NCBI RefSeq assembly: GCF_020099395.1
Contig: NZ_CP083590.1
Span: 992,001-1,056,000 of the forward strand
Source: Streptomyces mobaraensis
Lineage (GTDB): Bacteria; Actinomycetota; Actinomycetes; Streptomycetales; Streptomycetaceae
Direction of reading: 5' to 3'
Length of the DNA: 64,000 bases
Shown: one piece after another, positions 22,653-34,300 of the stretch
Position numbering within the stretch: position 1 is the stretch's first letter
Layout: every line of letters starts with the position of its first letter
Program-made: the position numbers and the translations under genes
The notes under the pieces: generated by a model
What the model was told of the DNA's origin: nothing
Databases searched by the model: none
Seen by the model: the letters and a program-made list of their open reading frames with translations, nothing else

Positions 22653-24452
22653 GTGGCTGAGAAGGTCTCCGACCACATCCTGGCCCGGCTGCGCGAGTGG
22701 GGCGTGGAGCGGGTCTTCGGCTATCCCGGCGACGGGATCAACGGGCTGCTGGCGGCCTGGGAGCGGGCGGGCGACCAGCCGCGCTTCATCCAGGCGCGGC
22801 ACGAGGAGATGGCGGCGTTCGAGGCCGTCGGATACGCCAAGTTCAGCGGCCGGCTGGGAGTCTGCGTCGCCACGTCCGGCCCGGGCGCCATCCATCTGCT
22901 CAACGGCCTCTACGACGCGAAGCTCGACCACGTCCCGGTGCTGGCGATCGTGGGCCAGACGGCGCGGACGGCGATGGGCGGCGCGTACCAGCAGGAGGTG
23001 GACCTGCACACCCTGCTCAAGGACGTGGCCTCGGACTTCGTGGAGACCGTCACCGTCCCCGAGCAGCTGCCGAACGTCCTGGACCGGGCGGCGCGCACGG
23101 CGCTGGGCCGGCGGGCGCCGACGGCGGTGATCGTGCACGCCGACGTCCAGGAGCTGCCGTACAGCGCGCCGGGGCACGCGTTCAAGATGGTGCCGTCCAG
23201 CCTCGACCACAGCGACTGGCAGGCGGCGCCGTCGGACGAGGCCCTGGAGCGGGCCGCGGAGGTGCTCAACTCCGGGCACCGGACGGCGATGCTGGTCGGG
23301 CAGGGCGCGGCCGGGGCCCGGGCCGAGGTTGAGCAGGTCGCTGACCTGCTGGGGGCCGGCGTCGCCAAGGCGCTGCTGGGCCTGGACGTGCTCAGTGACG
23401 ACCTGCCGTACGTGACGGGCTCGATCGGCCTGCTGGGCACCCGCCCGTCGTACGAGCTGATGCGCGACTGCGACACGCTGCTGACCATCGGCTCCAACTT
23501 CCCCTACTCGCAGTTCCTCCCGGAGTTCGGCTCCGCGCGGGCCGTGCAGATCGAGCTGGACCCGCACATGGCCGGGCTGCGCTACCCGTACGAGGTCAAC
23601 CTCATCGGCGACGCGCGCGCCACCCTCCAGCGCCTGATCCCCCTGCTGCGGCGGTCCACCGACCGCGACTGGCAGCGGAAGGTGGAGGGGGACGTGGCGC
23701 GCTGGAAGAAGGTGATGGAGAGCCGGGCGGCGGTGAGCGCCGATCCCGTCAACCCGGAGTACGTGGCGCGGGCGCTGTCGCCGCTGCTGCCGTCCGACGC
23801 GATCGTCACCTGTGACTCGGGGTCGGTGGCCAACTGGTACGCGCGGCACGTGAGCATGCGCCCGCCGATGCGCGGTTCGCTCTCCGGCACCCTGGCCACC
23901 ATGGGCAGCGGTGTGCCGTACGCGATCGGCGCCAAGTTCGCCCATCCGGACCGGCCGGTGGTGGCGCTGGTGGGCGACGGCGCGATGCAGATGAACGGGC
24001 TGGCCGAGCTGATCACGATCGCCAAGTACCGTACGGAATGGGAGGATCCGCGGCTGGTGGTGGGGGTGTGGAACAACCACGACCTCAACCAGGTGACCTG
24101 GGAGATGCGGGCGATGAGCGGATCGCCGCAGTTCCTGCCGTCGCAGCAGCTGCCGGACGTGCCGTACGCCGACTTCGCCCGGTCGATCGGGCTGACGGGC
24201 GTCAAGGTCGAGAAGCCGGAGGACGTCGAGCCGGCGTGGCGCGAGGCGCTGGCCGCGCCGGGGCCCGCGGTGGTGGAGTTCGTGACGGACCCGGCGGTGC
24301 CGCCGATCCCGCCGCACGCGGACTGGGACCAGATCGAGGCGACGGCCAAGTCGATCATCAAGGGCGACACGGACCGGGCCGGGATGGTGCGGCAGGGCAT
24401 CAAGGCGAAGGTCCAGGAGTTCCTGCCGCACCGGCACAAGAAGGAGTCCTGA
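22653..24452 (+). CDS. Thiamine-diphosphate enzyme, pyruvate oxidase/acetolactate synthase-like (599 aa)
   Basis: Three-domain ThDP enzyme. The N-terminal PYR domain has the catalytic Glu in RHEEMAAFEAVGYAKF, the middle domain is Rossmann-like (residues about 190-340), and the C-terminal PP domain has the ThDP/Mg motif GDGAMQMNGLAEL ending in WNNHDLNQVTWEM. It resembles PoxB-type pyruvate oxidases more than biosynthetic acetolactate synthases, because it stands without a regulatory subunit. GTG start with GGAG upstream. Followed after 6 bases by an enolase-superfamily gene and preceded by an F420 enzyme, so it probably belongs to a small catabolic or redox operon. Cofactor FAD versus none cannot be decided. 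Confidence 0.87.
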   Translation: MAEKVSDHILARLREWGVERVFGYPGDGINGLLAAWERAGDQPRFIQARHEEMAAFEAVGYAKFSGRLGVCVATSGPGAIHLLNGLYDAKLDHVPVLAIVGQTARTAMGGAYQQEVDLHTLLKDVASDFVETVTVPEQLPNVLDRAARTALGRRAPTAVIVHADVQELPYSAPGHAFKMVPSSLDHSDWQAAPSDEALERAAEVLNSGHRTAMLVGQGAAGARAEVEQVADLLGAGVAKALLGLDVLSDDLPYVTGSIGLLGTRPSYELMRDCDTLLTIGSNFPYSQFLPEFGSARAVQIELDPHMAGLRYPYEVNLIGDARATLQRLIPLLRRSTDRDWQRKVEGDVARWKKVMESRAAVSADPVNPEYVARALSPLLPSDAIVTCDSGSVANWYARHVSMRPPMRGSLSGTLATMGSGVPYAIGAKFAHPDRPVVALVGDGAMQMNGLAELITIAKYRTEWEDPRLVVGVWNNHDLNQVTWEMRAMSGSPQFLPSQQLPDVPYADFARSIGLTGVKVEKPEDVEPAWREALAAPGPAVVEFVTDPAVPPIPPHADWDQIEATAKSIIKGDTDRAGMVRQGIKAKVQEFLPHRHKKES

Positions 24453-24458
24453 CGGGCG

Positions 24459-25574
24459 ATGGGCGGTGACGGCAAGCCCGGCGGGCGGATCGAGGGGCTG
24501 GACGTGGCGGCGTTCACCGTCCCGGCCGACGCCCCCGAGGCCGACGGCACGCTCGCCTGGGACGCCACCACGGTCGTGGTCGTGGAGGCGCACTGCGACG
24601 GGGTGACCGGCACCGGCTGGACGTACGCCCCCGCGGAGGCGGGCGCGGCCGTCAACGGGCTGCTGGCCGACCTCGTCGTGGGGCGCGCGGCCATGGACGT
24701 CGCCGGGGCCAACGAGGCGATGGTCCGGGCCGTGCGCAACGCGGGACGGCAGGGGCTGCTGGGGTGCGCGGTGTCGGCGGTGGACATCGCGCTGTGGGAC
24801 CTCAAGGCCCGGCTGCTGGGGCTGCCCCTGGTCCGGCTGGTCGGCGCGGTCGTGGAGGACGTGCCGGTGTACGGCTCGGGCGGCTTCACCACGTACCACG
24901 ACACGCATATGGCGATGCAGCTCGACACCTGGGTGCGGGGGCACGGGATCGGCCGCGTCAAGATCAAGATCGGTGAGTCGTGGGGCCGGGAGGTCCACCG
25001 CGACCTCGAACGGGTGCGGCACGCGCGGGAGACCATCGGCCCGGAGACCGCCCTGTACGTGGACGCCAACGGCGCCTACAGCCGCAAGCAGGCGGTACGC
25101 GTCGGCGGGGCGCTGGCCGAGCTGGGCGTGGCCTGGTTCGAGGAGCCGGTGTCCTCCGACGACCTGGAGGGGCTGGCGGTCGTCCGCGACCAGTGCCGCT
25201 GCGACGTCGCGGCGGGCGAGTACGGGTACGACCCGGCCTACTTCGGCCGGCTGGCCCGGGTCGTCGACTGCCTCCAGGCGGACGCCACCCGCTGCGGAGG
25301 GCTGACCGGCTGGCTGCGGGCGGCGGCGGTCGCCCAGGCGCACGGCCTGGAGATCTCGGGGCACTGCGCGCCCCACGCGCACGCCCATGTGGCGGCGTGC
25401 GTGCCCAACCTGCGGCACCTGGAGTGGTTCCACGACCACGTGCGGATCGAGTCGACGCTGTTCTCGGGGGCCCTGGACCCGACCGGCGGAACGATTCGGC
25501 CCGGGGCCGACGGCGCCCCCGGGCACGGGATGGCCTTCCGCCGGGCGGAGGCGAGCCCGTACCGCGTCCTGTGA
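24459..25574 (+). CDS. Mandelate racemase/muconate lactonizing-type enolase-superfamily enzyme (371 aa)
   Basis: TIM-barrel enzyme abstracting a proton alpha to a carboxylate. KxK motif in RVKIKIGES, metal ligands in YVDANGAY (Asp), WFEEPVSSDD (Glu) and AAGEYGYD (Glu), then the His/Asp dyad regions QADATRCGG and SGHCAPHAHAH. The KxK plus His-Asp arrangement fits the mandelate-racemase subgroup, which includes sugar-acid dehydratases. Starts 6 bases after the ThDP enzyme, so expression is linked. A sugar-acid substrate feeding a 2-keto acid to the ThDP enzyme would be coherent, but this is inference. Confidence 0.87.
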   Translation: MGGDGKPGGRIEGLDVAAFTVPADAPEADGTLAWDATTVVVVEAHCDGVTGTGWTYAPAEAGAAVNGLLADLVVGRAAMDVAGANEAMVRAVRNAGRQGLLGCAVSAVDIALWDLKARLLGLPLVRLVGAVVEDVPVYGSGGFTTYHDTHMAMQLDTWVRGHGIGRVKIKIGESWGREVHRDLERVRHARETIGPETALYVDANGAYSRKQAVRVGGALAELGVAWFEEPVSSDDLEGLAVVRDQCRCDVAAGEYGYDPAYFGRLARVVDCLQADATRCGGLTGWLRAAAVAQAHGLEISGHCAPHAHAHVAACVPNLRHLEWFHDHVRIESTLFSGALDPTGGTIRPGADGAPGHGMAFRRAEASPYRVL

Positions 25575-25637
25575 GGGGCGCCCCCTCTTCTATGTATGTC
25601 TTTGTCGCTCCCCTTTCATGAGGAAGGACCCTTGCGC

Positions 25638-26399
25638 ATGTTCCGTCAGCGCGGCGTCGCCGCTTCCCTGAGCTCGAAGACGTCCCTGGTGGCCAAGTCA
25701 CCGCTGGTTCCCCGGCGTTCCCCGGTCACCGCGTCCTCCCTGGCCGCCAGGACGTCCCTCGCCTCGGACCTGGCGTCCGAGGTCGCGGTGGAGAACGCCA
25801 CGACCCGCTATCTGATGTACGGGCTGCTGCCCTCCTGGTTCATCCCGGGCGTGGCCGACTGGGTGATGCACCGGCGCACCCGCATCGAGGACACCTCCGG
25901 CACCAAGGAATCACTGATCCACTCGCTGATGATGACCGAGGTCGGCATCCCGATCGCCCTCACGCTCCTCTTCGAGGTCAACCCGCTGCTGCTCTCGGTG
26001 CAGCTCGGCGCGACGGCCTGCCATGAGGCGACGGCGCTGTGGGACGTCCGCACGGCCGTGGACAGCGAACGGGACGTCAAGCCCGTGGAGCAGCACATCC
26101 ACAGCTTCCTGGAGTCGCTGCCCTTCGCCGCCCTGGCGTCCCTGATGTGCCTCCACCCCGACCAGGTGCGGTCCTTGCTGCGCGGCGGCGCGGGCGACCC
26201 CACGGCCTGGAAGTTCGTCCCGCGCCGTCGGCCGCTGCCGGGCAAGTACCTGGCCGGGATCGCGCTGGCGGTGGGCACGTTCGTGGCCCTGCCCTACGGC
26301 GAGGAGCTCGTCCGGTGCGTCCGCCGGGGCGTGAAGCGGCGCGGGCGGAGGCGGGCGGAGGCGAAGGCCGAACGGTACGACCGGGCGCTCGCGGGCTGA
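25638..26399 (+). CDS. Conserved His-rich membrane protein (253 aa)
   Basis: Function not known to me. After a 50-residue Ser/Ala-rich N-terminus there are hydrophobic segments near residues 55-72 (YLMYGLLPSWFIPGVADWVM), 100-125, 150-165 and 205-225, and a basic C-terminus. Histidine and acidic residues are placed suggestively for a membrane metal site: ADWVMHRR, SLIHSLMMTE, ACHEATALWD, RDVKPVEQHIHSFLE. ATG 25638 follows GAGGAAGGA. It lies 63 bases after the enolase-superfamily gene and may be co-transcribed with it. A membrane-bound metal-dependent oxygenase or hydrolase is possible. Confidence 0.7.
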   Translation: MFRQRGVAASLSSKTSLVAKSPLVPRRSPVTASSLAARTSLASDLASEVAVENATTRYLMYGLLPSWFIPGVADWVMHRRTRIEDTSGTKESLIHSLMMTEVGIPIALTLLFEVNPLLLSVQLGATACHEATALWDVRTAVDSERDVKPVEQHIHSFLESLPFAALASLMCLHPDQVRSLLRGGAGDPTAWKFVPRRRPLPGKYLAGIALAVGTFVALPYGEELVRCVRRGVKRRGRRRAEAKAERYDRALAG

Positions 26400-26450
26400 G
26401 GGCCTCAGCGACGTGGGGCGTTGTCGTACCCCGCTGCTACGGTCGCTTTC

Positions 26451-27578
26451 ATGACGCACAGTGACCGCGCCTTGCGCATCCTCCACGAGCGCCCGGACCT
26501 GGCCGCCCTGGCGGCGTGGCCGTTCTCCTTCGACATCGGCGCGGCCGAGCACGTCGAGGAGGTGCGGCTCGCCTCGGGCGGGCCGCTGCGGCCGATAGCG
26601 GGCGAGGACTCGGGCGGCACCTACTTCCTCTGCGCGGGCGGCGCGGTCCTGCACGCCGACTCGGAGGGCTGGGCCGGGCTGCTCGCCGAGAGCCTGGACG
26701 ACGCTCTGGAGATCCTCATCGGGCTTCCGGGGGAAGCCTGTTGCCTGTCCTCCGAGGACGACGAGGCCACACTGACCGCCGGGGTGGCCGAGGCCGAGGA
26801 GGAGACGCGGGAGAACTACGGCCCCGGGTTCGACGCGGACCGCGAGACGCTGCTGTCCGGCCTCGGCCTGCGGCTGCGCCCGCCGCGCGAGCTGCTCGCC
26901 CGCATGGAGCGCGCCGAGCGGCGCACGGAACCGGACTTCGTGCTCCTCAACGCCGAGGAGGGCTGCGCGTACCAGCTGGACGAGAACCTCCGCGCGCCCG
27001 TGCGGGAGACGGTCCTCGCCGCCGCCCGGGCCGACCTGGCCCTGCTGCGCGCGGGCGCGCCCGGCCACGAGGCCGTGGCCGCCGACCCCGGCCGCCGGGC
27101 CGGTGCCCTGACGGCCGTCCGCCACGACCACCGGCCGGAGGACGCGCCCCCGCTGCGCACCCTGCTCCGGCACGGCCTCCGCGCGGGGGACCCCGCGGAC
27201 CGGCTGCGCGGTGCGGCCGTCCTGCTGGGCCGGTACGGCGACGCCACGGACCACGCCCTGCTGCTGCCGCTGCGCGACGCGCTGCCCGGATTCCCGGGCG
27301 GGGAAGGGGAGTTGGCAGCCTGGGCGCGGGCCACACCCCACACGGACACCACCACCCCGGAGGACGAGCCCCCACTCACCTGGGCCCTCCTCGCCCGCCT
27401 CCAGGGGCACACCGAGCTCGCCCGCGTCGCCCTGATACGCCTGCTGGACGACGCGGGTCCGCGCGATAACGCGCTGGTGGAGGAACTGACGGGTGAATTC
27501 GAGGCGTTGGGGGACGCGTGGCAGGCGGAACGGGCACGGCGGCTGCTGCCGGGCGGCGTGGTCGGCGCGGGAGGCTGA
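26451..27578 (+). CDS. Hypothetical protein, helical-repeat-like (375 aa)
   Basis: Unrecognised cytoplasmic protein. The N-terminal 130 residues are a mixed alpha/beta region rich in acidic residues (FSFDIGAAEHVEEV, GGTYFLCAGGAVLHADSEGW) reminiscent of SMI1/SUKH-type proteins. The remaining part is mostly helices with HEAT-like rhythm (LRTLLRHGLRAGDPADRLRG; VLLGRYGDATDHALLLPLRD). There is no ribosome binding site of note at ATG 26451; the transcript may be leaderless. The last nine codons, including the stop, lie in the first unit of a 31-bp tandem repeat, so the C-terminus GGVVGAGG is repeat-derived. Confidence 0.7.
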   Translation: MTHSDRALRILHERPDLAALAAWPFSFDIGAAEHVEEVRLASGGPLRPIAGEDSGGTYFLCAGGAVLHADSEGWAGLLAESLDDALEILIGLPGEACCLSSEDDEATLTAGVAEAEEETRENYGPGFDADRETLLSGLGLRLRPPRELLARMERAERRTEPDFVLLNAEEGCAYQLDENLRAPVRETVLAAARADLALLRAGAPGHEAVAADPGRRAGALTAVRHDHRPEDAPPLRTLLRHGLRAGDPADRLRGAAVLLGRYGDATDHALLLPLRDALPGFPGGEGELAAWARATPHTDTTTPEDEPPLTWALLARLQGHTELARVALIRLLDDAGPRDNALVEELTGEFEALGDAWQAERARRLLPGGVVGAGG

Positions 27579-27697
27579 GCGGGGCGGCGTGGTCGGCAGG
27601 GGAGGCCGAGCGAAGCGGCGCGGTCGGCACGGGAGGCCGAGCAGGGTGGGCGCGGGGGGCGGAGCAGGGCGGCGTAGTCGGCACGGGAGGCCGAGCA
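27551..27697. repeat. 31-bp tandem repeat at the 3' end of the 26.4 kb gene
   Basis: Units begin GGGCGGCGTGGTCGGC and end GGGAGGCCGAGC. Copies occupy 27551-27581, 27582-27612, 27613-27643, a 23-base shortened copy 27644-27666, and 27667-27697. The first unit carries CTGA instead of CCGA and thereby supplies the gene's stop codon. Confidence 0.92.
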
Positions 27698-28350
27698 GCG
27701 CGGGTGCAGGGGCGCGTGGTCGGGGCGGGGCCGTCCACAGGGCAGCGCGCGGGCCGGGTGCGCGTCCGGCATCCGGAGCGGTGTGTGGCGCGGGCGCGGG
27801 GACGGGCGCCCCCGCGCCACACCCGGGAGAGGCGGACAGGGGCACGCCCGGCGGGCTCGCATGCGCCGGGCGCCGCACGGCGGCCTGTGCGCCCGGCGGA
27901 GGGGCCGGCACGCCCCTTCACCGCGCCCGTACCCACGGTCCGATGCCGACGCCGATACCGACGCCGGCGCCGACACGGTCGCCGGGGCGCCTCCCGCCGC
28001 CCGGCCGTACCCCTCCCCTCGCCGGGGCCGCCCGGCCACGGGCGCGCGCTGCCGCGAGCGGCGCGGTACCGCCCCGGACCGGGGCCCGGCGCCACGCCCC
28101 CCCCACACCGTCGACGACGATCCGCCACGGTCGCCGTTCCACCGGAGACCGGACGCGTCCGGGCACCGCCCGCCGGGGCACCCCGGCCGAACCACGGTCC
28201 TACAACCCCACCATCACACTCTTCGGGGGTCCCCTCCGGCCGGCCGACGCACGGAGGCACGCCCGGTTTTTCACTCCGCCCCCTCGGAAAGCCTCCCTTG
28301 CCCGGAACCACAGCGGGCGGGCAACCGCCGTTCAGCACAGGGGAGATGCC
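27698..28350. other. Long leader region of the polyketide synthase, no gene seen
   Basis: About 650 bases of very GC-rich DNA with no frame that reads as a protein; all translations are Arg/Pro/Gly/Ala strings. It should hold the promoter for the polyketide synthase. The last 150 bases are slightly less extreme in composition (TTTTTCACTCCGCCCCCTCGG region near 28265), but I see no clear hexamers. Confidence 0.5.
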
Positions 28351-31300
28351 GTGCTCCAGCCCGTCCAGGACCATCGGACCGACCCCCTCGGCGACGCCGT
28401 GGCCGTCGTGGGCATGGCCTGCAGACTGCCCGGAGGCATCCACTCCCCCGGCGAGCTGTGGAACGCCCTCACGGCCGGGCGCGATCTGGTGGGCGAGGTG
28501 CCCCCCGACCGCTTCGACGCCCGCCTCGTCACCGATCACCGGCGCGGGCGGCCGGGCAAGAGTTACACGTCCGCCGGCGCGTTCCTCGACGGGATCGCGG
28601 AGTTCGACCCCGGATACTTCGGTATCGCCCCCCGCGACGCCACCCGGATCGACCCCCAGCAGCGGCTGCTGCTGGAGACCGCCGTGGAGGCGCTGGACGA
28701 CGCGGGGATGTGCCACGCGGAGTGGGCCGGCACGGCCACGGGGGTGTTCGTCGGCATCGCCTCCCGGGACTTCGGCGAGCTCCAGGCCGTCGTCCCACGG
28801 ACCGTCGACGCCCACACCATGCTCGGCTCCGCCTCCGCCATCGCCGCGAACCGGATCTCCCACCACTTCGACTGGCGCGGCGAGAGCACCGCCGTGGACA
28901 CGGCCTGCTCGTCGGCGCTGACCGCCGTCCACCGGGCCTGCGCGTACCTGCGGGCGGGAACGGGCCCGGCGGCGCTGGCCGGTGGTGTGCAAGTCCTCCT
29001 CAACCCCTTCGGTTTCATCGGGTTCTCCGCCGCCTCGATGCTCTCGCCCACCGGCCGGTGCCGGCCGTTCGCCGCCGCCGCCGACGGTTACGTCCGCGGT
29101 GAGGGTGCGGCGGTCATCGTCCTCAAACGGCTCGCCGACGCGCTCACGGCCGGCGACCGCGTCCACGGGCTGATCCTGGCCACGGGCGCCAACTGCGACG
29201 GCCGGACCCGCGGCCTGGCCCTGCCCAGCCGCGCGGCCCAACAGGAGCTGCTGGAGAGGGTGTACGGCGGGGCGGGCATCCCGCCGGACGACCTCGTCTA
29301 CCTGGAGGCCCACGGCACCGGCACGCCGGCCGGCGACCCGGTGGAGTGCGAGGCCATCGGCCGCGCCCTCGGCGCGCGGCGCTCGTCCGGTGCCCTGCCC
29401 GTCGGCTCGGTGAAGTCCAACATCGGCCACCTGGAGGCGGCCTCGGGCATGGCCGGGATGCTCAAGGCCCTGCTGGTGCTCCGGCACGGCACCGTCCCGC
29501 CCACCCTGCACGCCGAACCGCTGAACCCGGCCATCGACTTCGACGGGCTCGGTCTGCGGCCCGCGCTGCGCGCGGAACCCCTGGCCGAGCGCGCCCGGCC
29601 GGTCGCCGGTGTCAACAGCTTCGGCTTCGGGGGCGCCAACGCCCATGTGGTGCTGGCCCCCGCGCCGGACGCGCGCCCCTCGGCCGTGGCCCTGCCGCTC
29701 CCCCGCGAGGGCGGCCGGGAGCGGGAGAGCCCCGGCCTCCTGCCCGTCCTGGTCACCGCGCACACCGGCCCGGCCCTGGCCGCCGCCGCCCGCCGGATGG
29801 CGGAGCGGCTGCGCGCGGCCCCGGACGCCGAGTTCCCCGACGTGGCGTACACGGCGTGCCGCCGCCGGACGCACCACGCCCACCGGGCGGCGGTGCTGGC
29901 CGGCGGGCGGGCGGAGGCCGCCGAGGGGCTGGAGGCCGTCGCGGACGGCCGCCGGGTGGGGGCGGCCGCCTCGGGGCAGGCCCGGGGGGACGGCCGGATC
30001 GCCTTCGCGTTCTCCGGCAACGGCTCGCAGTGGCCGGGCATGGGCGCCGGTCTCCTCAAGCACGACCCGGTGTTCCGCATGGAGGCCGAACGCGTCGACG
30101 CCGCGCTCCGCCCGCATCTGGGCTGGTCGGTCCTCGACGCGCTCGCCGCCCCCGCCGGGCCGGACGACCTGCGCCGCACGGAGATCGCCCAACCCCTGCT
30201 GTACGCCGTGCAGTCGGGGCTGGTGGCCGTGCTCGACGGGCTGGGCGTACGGCCGTCCGGCGTCCTGGGGCACAGCGTCGGGGAGATCGCCGCCGCCCGG
30301 ACCGCCGGGATCCTGGACGCGGAGACGGCCGCCCGGGTCGTCGCCGCGCGCAGCCTGGCGCAGGCCCCCACCGCCGGGCGGGGCCGGATGGCCGCCGCCG
30401 GACTGCCGGAGGACGAGGCGCGGGCGGCCGTCGAGCCGTACGGCGGGCGGCTGGTGGTGGCGGCCGTCAACAGCCCGCGGGACGTGACGCTCGCCGGGGA
30501 CGCCGCCGACCTGGCGGACCTGGGGGAACGGCTCGTCGCCCGCAAGGTGTTCTTCCGCGCCCTGGACCTCGACTACGCCTTCCACACGTCCGCCATGGAC
30601 CCGGCCGAGGGACCGCTGCGCGAGCTGCTCGGCGAGGTCCGCGGGGCCGCCGGGACGGTTCCGTTCGCCTCGTCCGTGACCGGCGGCCCGCTGCCCGGGA
30701 CCGCGCTCGACACCACGTACTGGTGGCACAACGTCCGCCACCCGGTGCTGTTCGGGGCCGCCGCGCGGGCCCTGCTGGACGACGGCTGCGACCTCTTCGT
30801 GGAGATCGGCCCCCACCCGGTGACCGCCGGGTACCTCACCCGGCTCACCCGGCCCGACGGCGGCAGGCCGGCGGTCGTCAGGACGTGCACCCGTGACGGC
30901 GACGGGGTCGAGGAGACCCGCCGGACCGTCGCCCAGGTCCTCGCCTCCGGCGGGCGGATCGACTGGGAGACGTACTTCCCCCGGCCGGGGCGGGTCGTCG
31001 GCCTGCCCGCCCTCCCCTGGCAGCGCGAACGGCACTGGAACGGCGCCCCCGAGTGGTGGACCGCCCGCACGGACGGGGACGCGCCCCCGGCGCACCCCCT
31101 GCTGGGCACCCGGCTGCCCGGCCTGGAGCCGTCCTGGTCCGGCCCGCTGGACGCCGCCCTGCTGCCGTGGCTGGGCGACCACCGGGTGGGCGACAGCGTC
31201 GTCCTGCCCGGCGCCGCCTGTCTGGAGGCGGCCCTCGCGGCGGGCGGCGAGGTCTTCGACGGGCCCGCCGAGGTGCTCGGGCTGACCTTCGTCCGGGCCC

Positions 31301-34300
31301 TGACCCTCCCCTGGGAGGACGCCATGGCCGAACCGCGGTGCCAGGTCTCGCTCTCCGACGAGGACCACCTCTTCCGGTTCACCGCCCGGCGGGACGCGCG
31401 CGACGACTGGCGGTTGCACGCCCGCGCCCGGGTCCGGCCGCTGCTGGACCCGGAGCCGGAGGCCGCCGGCTCCCCCGGGCCCGAGGGGCGGGACGCGCGG
31501 GTCTGGGACAGGACGGAGCACTACGCCCGGGCCGTGCGGTCCGGTCTGCCCTACGGGCCGGCGTTCCAGGTCGTGGACCGGCTCCGCTTCGACGACCGCG
31601 AGGTCCACGCCGCGTACACGGCCGCGGTGTCCCTCGACGGGTTCCGGGCCCACCCGGTCATCCTGGACGCCGTCCTCCAGGCCACGAACCCGCTGCTGCT
31701 GCCGGTCGGCGGCACCGACACGCCGTTCCTGCCCGCGTCGATCGAGCGGGTACGGATGTGGCGGAGCCCGTCCGCCCGCGGCCGGATCCACGTCCGGCTG
31801 CGCGAACGCGGGCCGGCCGAGGTCACGGCCGACGCCCGGCTGACGGACGCGCACGGCCGGACGGTGATGGAGTTCACCGGGATCGCCATGCGCCGCTTCA
31901 CGGCCGGCGGCGGCGCACCGGTGCTCCGCTACACCGAGGCGCTGCGGGCCCGGCCCCACCCGCGCGTCCCGCACCCGGTCACCGACGCCCCCGTCCCGCC
32001 GGGGCACGTGCTCGCCGAGGCGGTCGAGCGATGGCGCGCGGCGGCCGGCGTGCCCGCCCGGGAGCACCGGGACCGGGCCTGCGCCCGCCGGCTCCGGGAG
32101 GTGATCGCCCACTTCACCACCGCGGCGGTCCTGCGGCTGCGGGCGGACGCGGGGGCCGGCCCCACGACGCCGTTCTCCCTCGACGACCTGGTCGCGGAGG
32201 GGATGGAGGCCGGTCACCGCCGGTTCGTCGCGTCCCTGCTGCCCTTGGCGGACGCCCACGGGCTGCTGGTCCCGGTGCCGGCGGAAGAGCCCGGCCACCC
32301 CGCGCGCCTGCGGGCCGCCGCCGCGCCGCGCCCCGGCCCCGTCCTGGAGGCCGCCCTCCTCGACTTCCCCCAACGGAGTCTGTCGTTCACGCTGTACGCC
32401 CGGTGCGGGGCCCACCTCGCCGACGTCCTGCGCGGCACGCGGGACCACCGGGAGCTGCTCTTCGCCGACCCGGACCGGCACCTCATCGACCAGTTCTACG
32501 GCCGGGCCCCGTTCATGGAGAGCCGCCTCGGCACCGTCCGGGAAGCCCTGCGGACGGTCGTCGCGGCGTGGCCGGCCGACCGGCCGCTGCGGGTCCTGGA
32601 GATCGGCGGGGGGACGGGCGCGCTGACCGGCCGGCTGCTGGACGTCCTGCCGGCGGAGCGGACGGAGTACGTCTTCACCGACGTCTCGCCCGCGTTCCTC
32701 CCTCGCGCCCGGAGCCTCTTCGCGGCACACGACTTCGTCGACTACCGGCTGTTCGACGTCAACCACCCGCCCGGTGAACAGGGGTTCGCGGACGGGACGT
32801 TCGACGTGGTCGTCGCCCACCACGCGCTGCACGTCGCCCGGGACGTACGGCGGGCCGCCGGACGGCTCGCCGGCCTGCTCGCCCCCGGCGGGCTGCTGGC
32901 GGCCGTGGAGATGCACGATGTCGCCCTGACCGCGGCCCACTTCGGCCCGCTGGACGAGTTCTGGTCCTTCACCGACACGGACCTGCGGCCCGTCTCGCCC
33001 CTGCTGTCGCCCGCGCGGTGGGTGGAGGTCCTGGAAGGCTGCGGCCTCGCCGGCGTCCGGACCCTGGGAACCGACCCGGCGGACCGCGACCCGGCCGCCA
33101 CCGTGCTGATCGGACGGCGTCCCCCGGCCGGCGCCGCCGCCCGGCCCGTCCCCCTGCCGCGCGCCGACGGTCACTGGGTCGTCGCCGCGGAACGGCCCGG
33201 TGGGGAACCCGCCCGTCGGCTCGCCGAGCTGCTCACCGGGGCGGGCGCCACCGTGCACCGGGCGGAGGGCCCCCTCGACGCCGGCGGGTGGTCCCGTTGC
33301 TGGGAGCGGGCGGCGGGCGAGGGGCCGTGCCGCGTGGTCCTGCTGCCGGACGGGGCGCCCCCGCCGCGGGACCCCGTCGCCCGCACCGAGGCGGCGGTGC
33401 GCCGGACCGCCGCCCTGGCGGACTTCGCCCGCGCCTACGCCGCCCCCGGGACCCCGCCGGTCTCCGGCCTGTGGCTGGTCACCCCGGCCGGTTCCGCGCT
33501 GCCCGCCCCGGCGGAGGCCGTCCGCCCCGACGACGCCGCGCCCTGGGCGGCCACCCGCTGCCTGGCCTCCGAACACCCCGGCCTGACGGTCCGCCGGATC
33601 GCCGTCGCCGACGGGACGAGCACCGAGCGGCTGGCCGCGGAACTGCTCGACCCCGACGAGGAGGACGAGGTCCTGCTGACGCCCGGCGGGCGGTTCGCGC
33701 CCCGGATCCGGCCGGCGACGGCCCCGCGCCGCGCCGCCCGGCCCGCGCCCTTCCGCCTGGAGGTGCGCGAGCCCGGCCTCTCCCACCGTCTCGTCTGGGC
33801 CCCGGCCGCACCGCCCGCCACCGGCCCGCACGGGGTGCGCATCGAGGTGCGGGCCGCGGGGCTGAACTACCGGGACGTCATGGAGAGCACGGGACTGCTG
33901 CGCCCGGGAGCCGCGTCGGTGACGGAGACCGGGCAGTGCCTGGGGCTGGAGTGCGCGGGCGTCGTCACGGCCGTCGGCCCGGCCGTCACCGACCTGCGCC
34001 CGGGCGACCGGGTGTACGCCATGGCCCCCCGGTCCCTCGCCTCGCACGCCGTCGCCGACCGGCGGCTGACCGGCCGGATCCCCGACGGCATGGACTTCGC
34101 CGCGGCCGCCACCCTGCCGGTCGTCCACCTCACCGTCCACCACGCGCTCGGCCGGCTCGCGGGCCTCGCTCCCGGCGAGACCCTCCTCCTGCACGGAGCG
34201 GCCGGCGGGGTCGGGCTCGCCGCGCTGCGGTTCGCCCGGGCCCGCGGCGCCCGCGTGATCGCCACCGCCGGCACCCCGGCCAAACGCGACCTGCTCCGGC

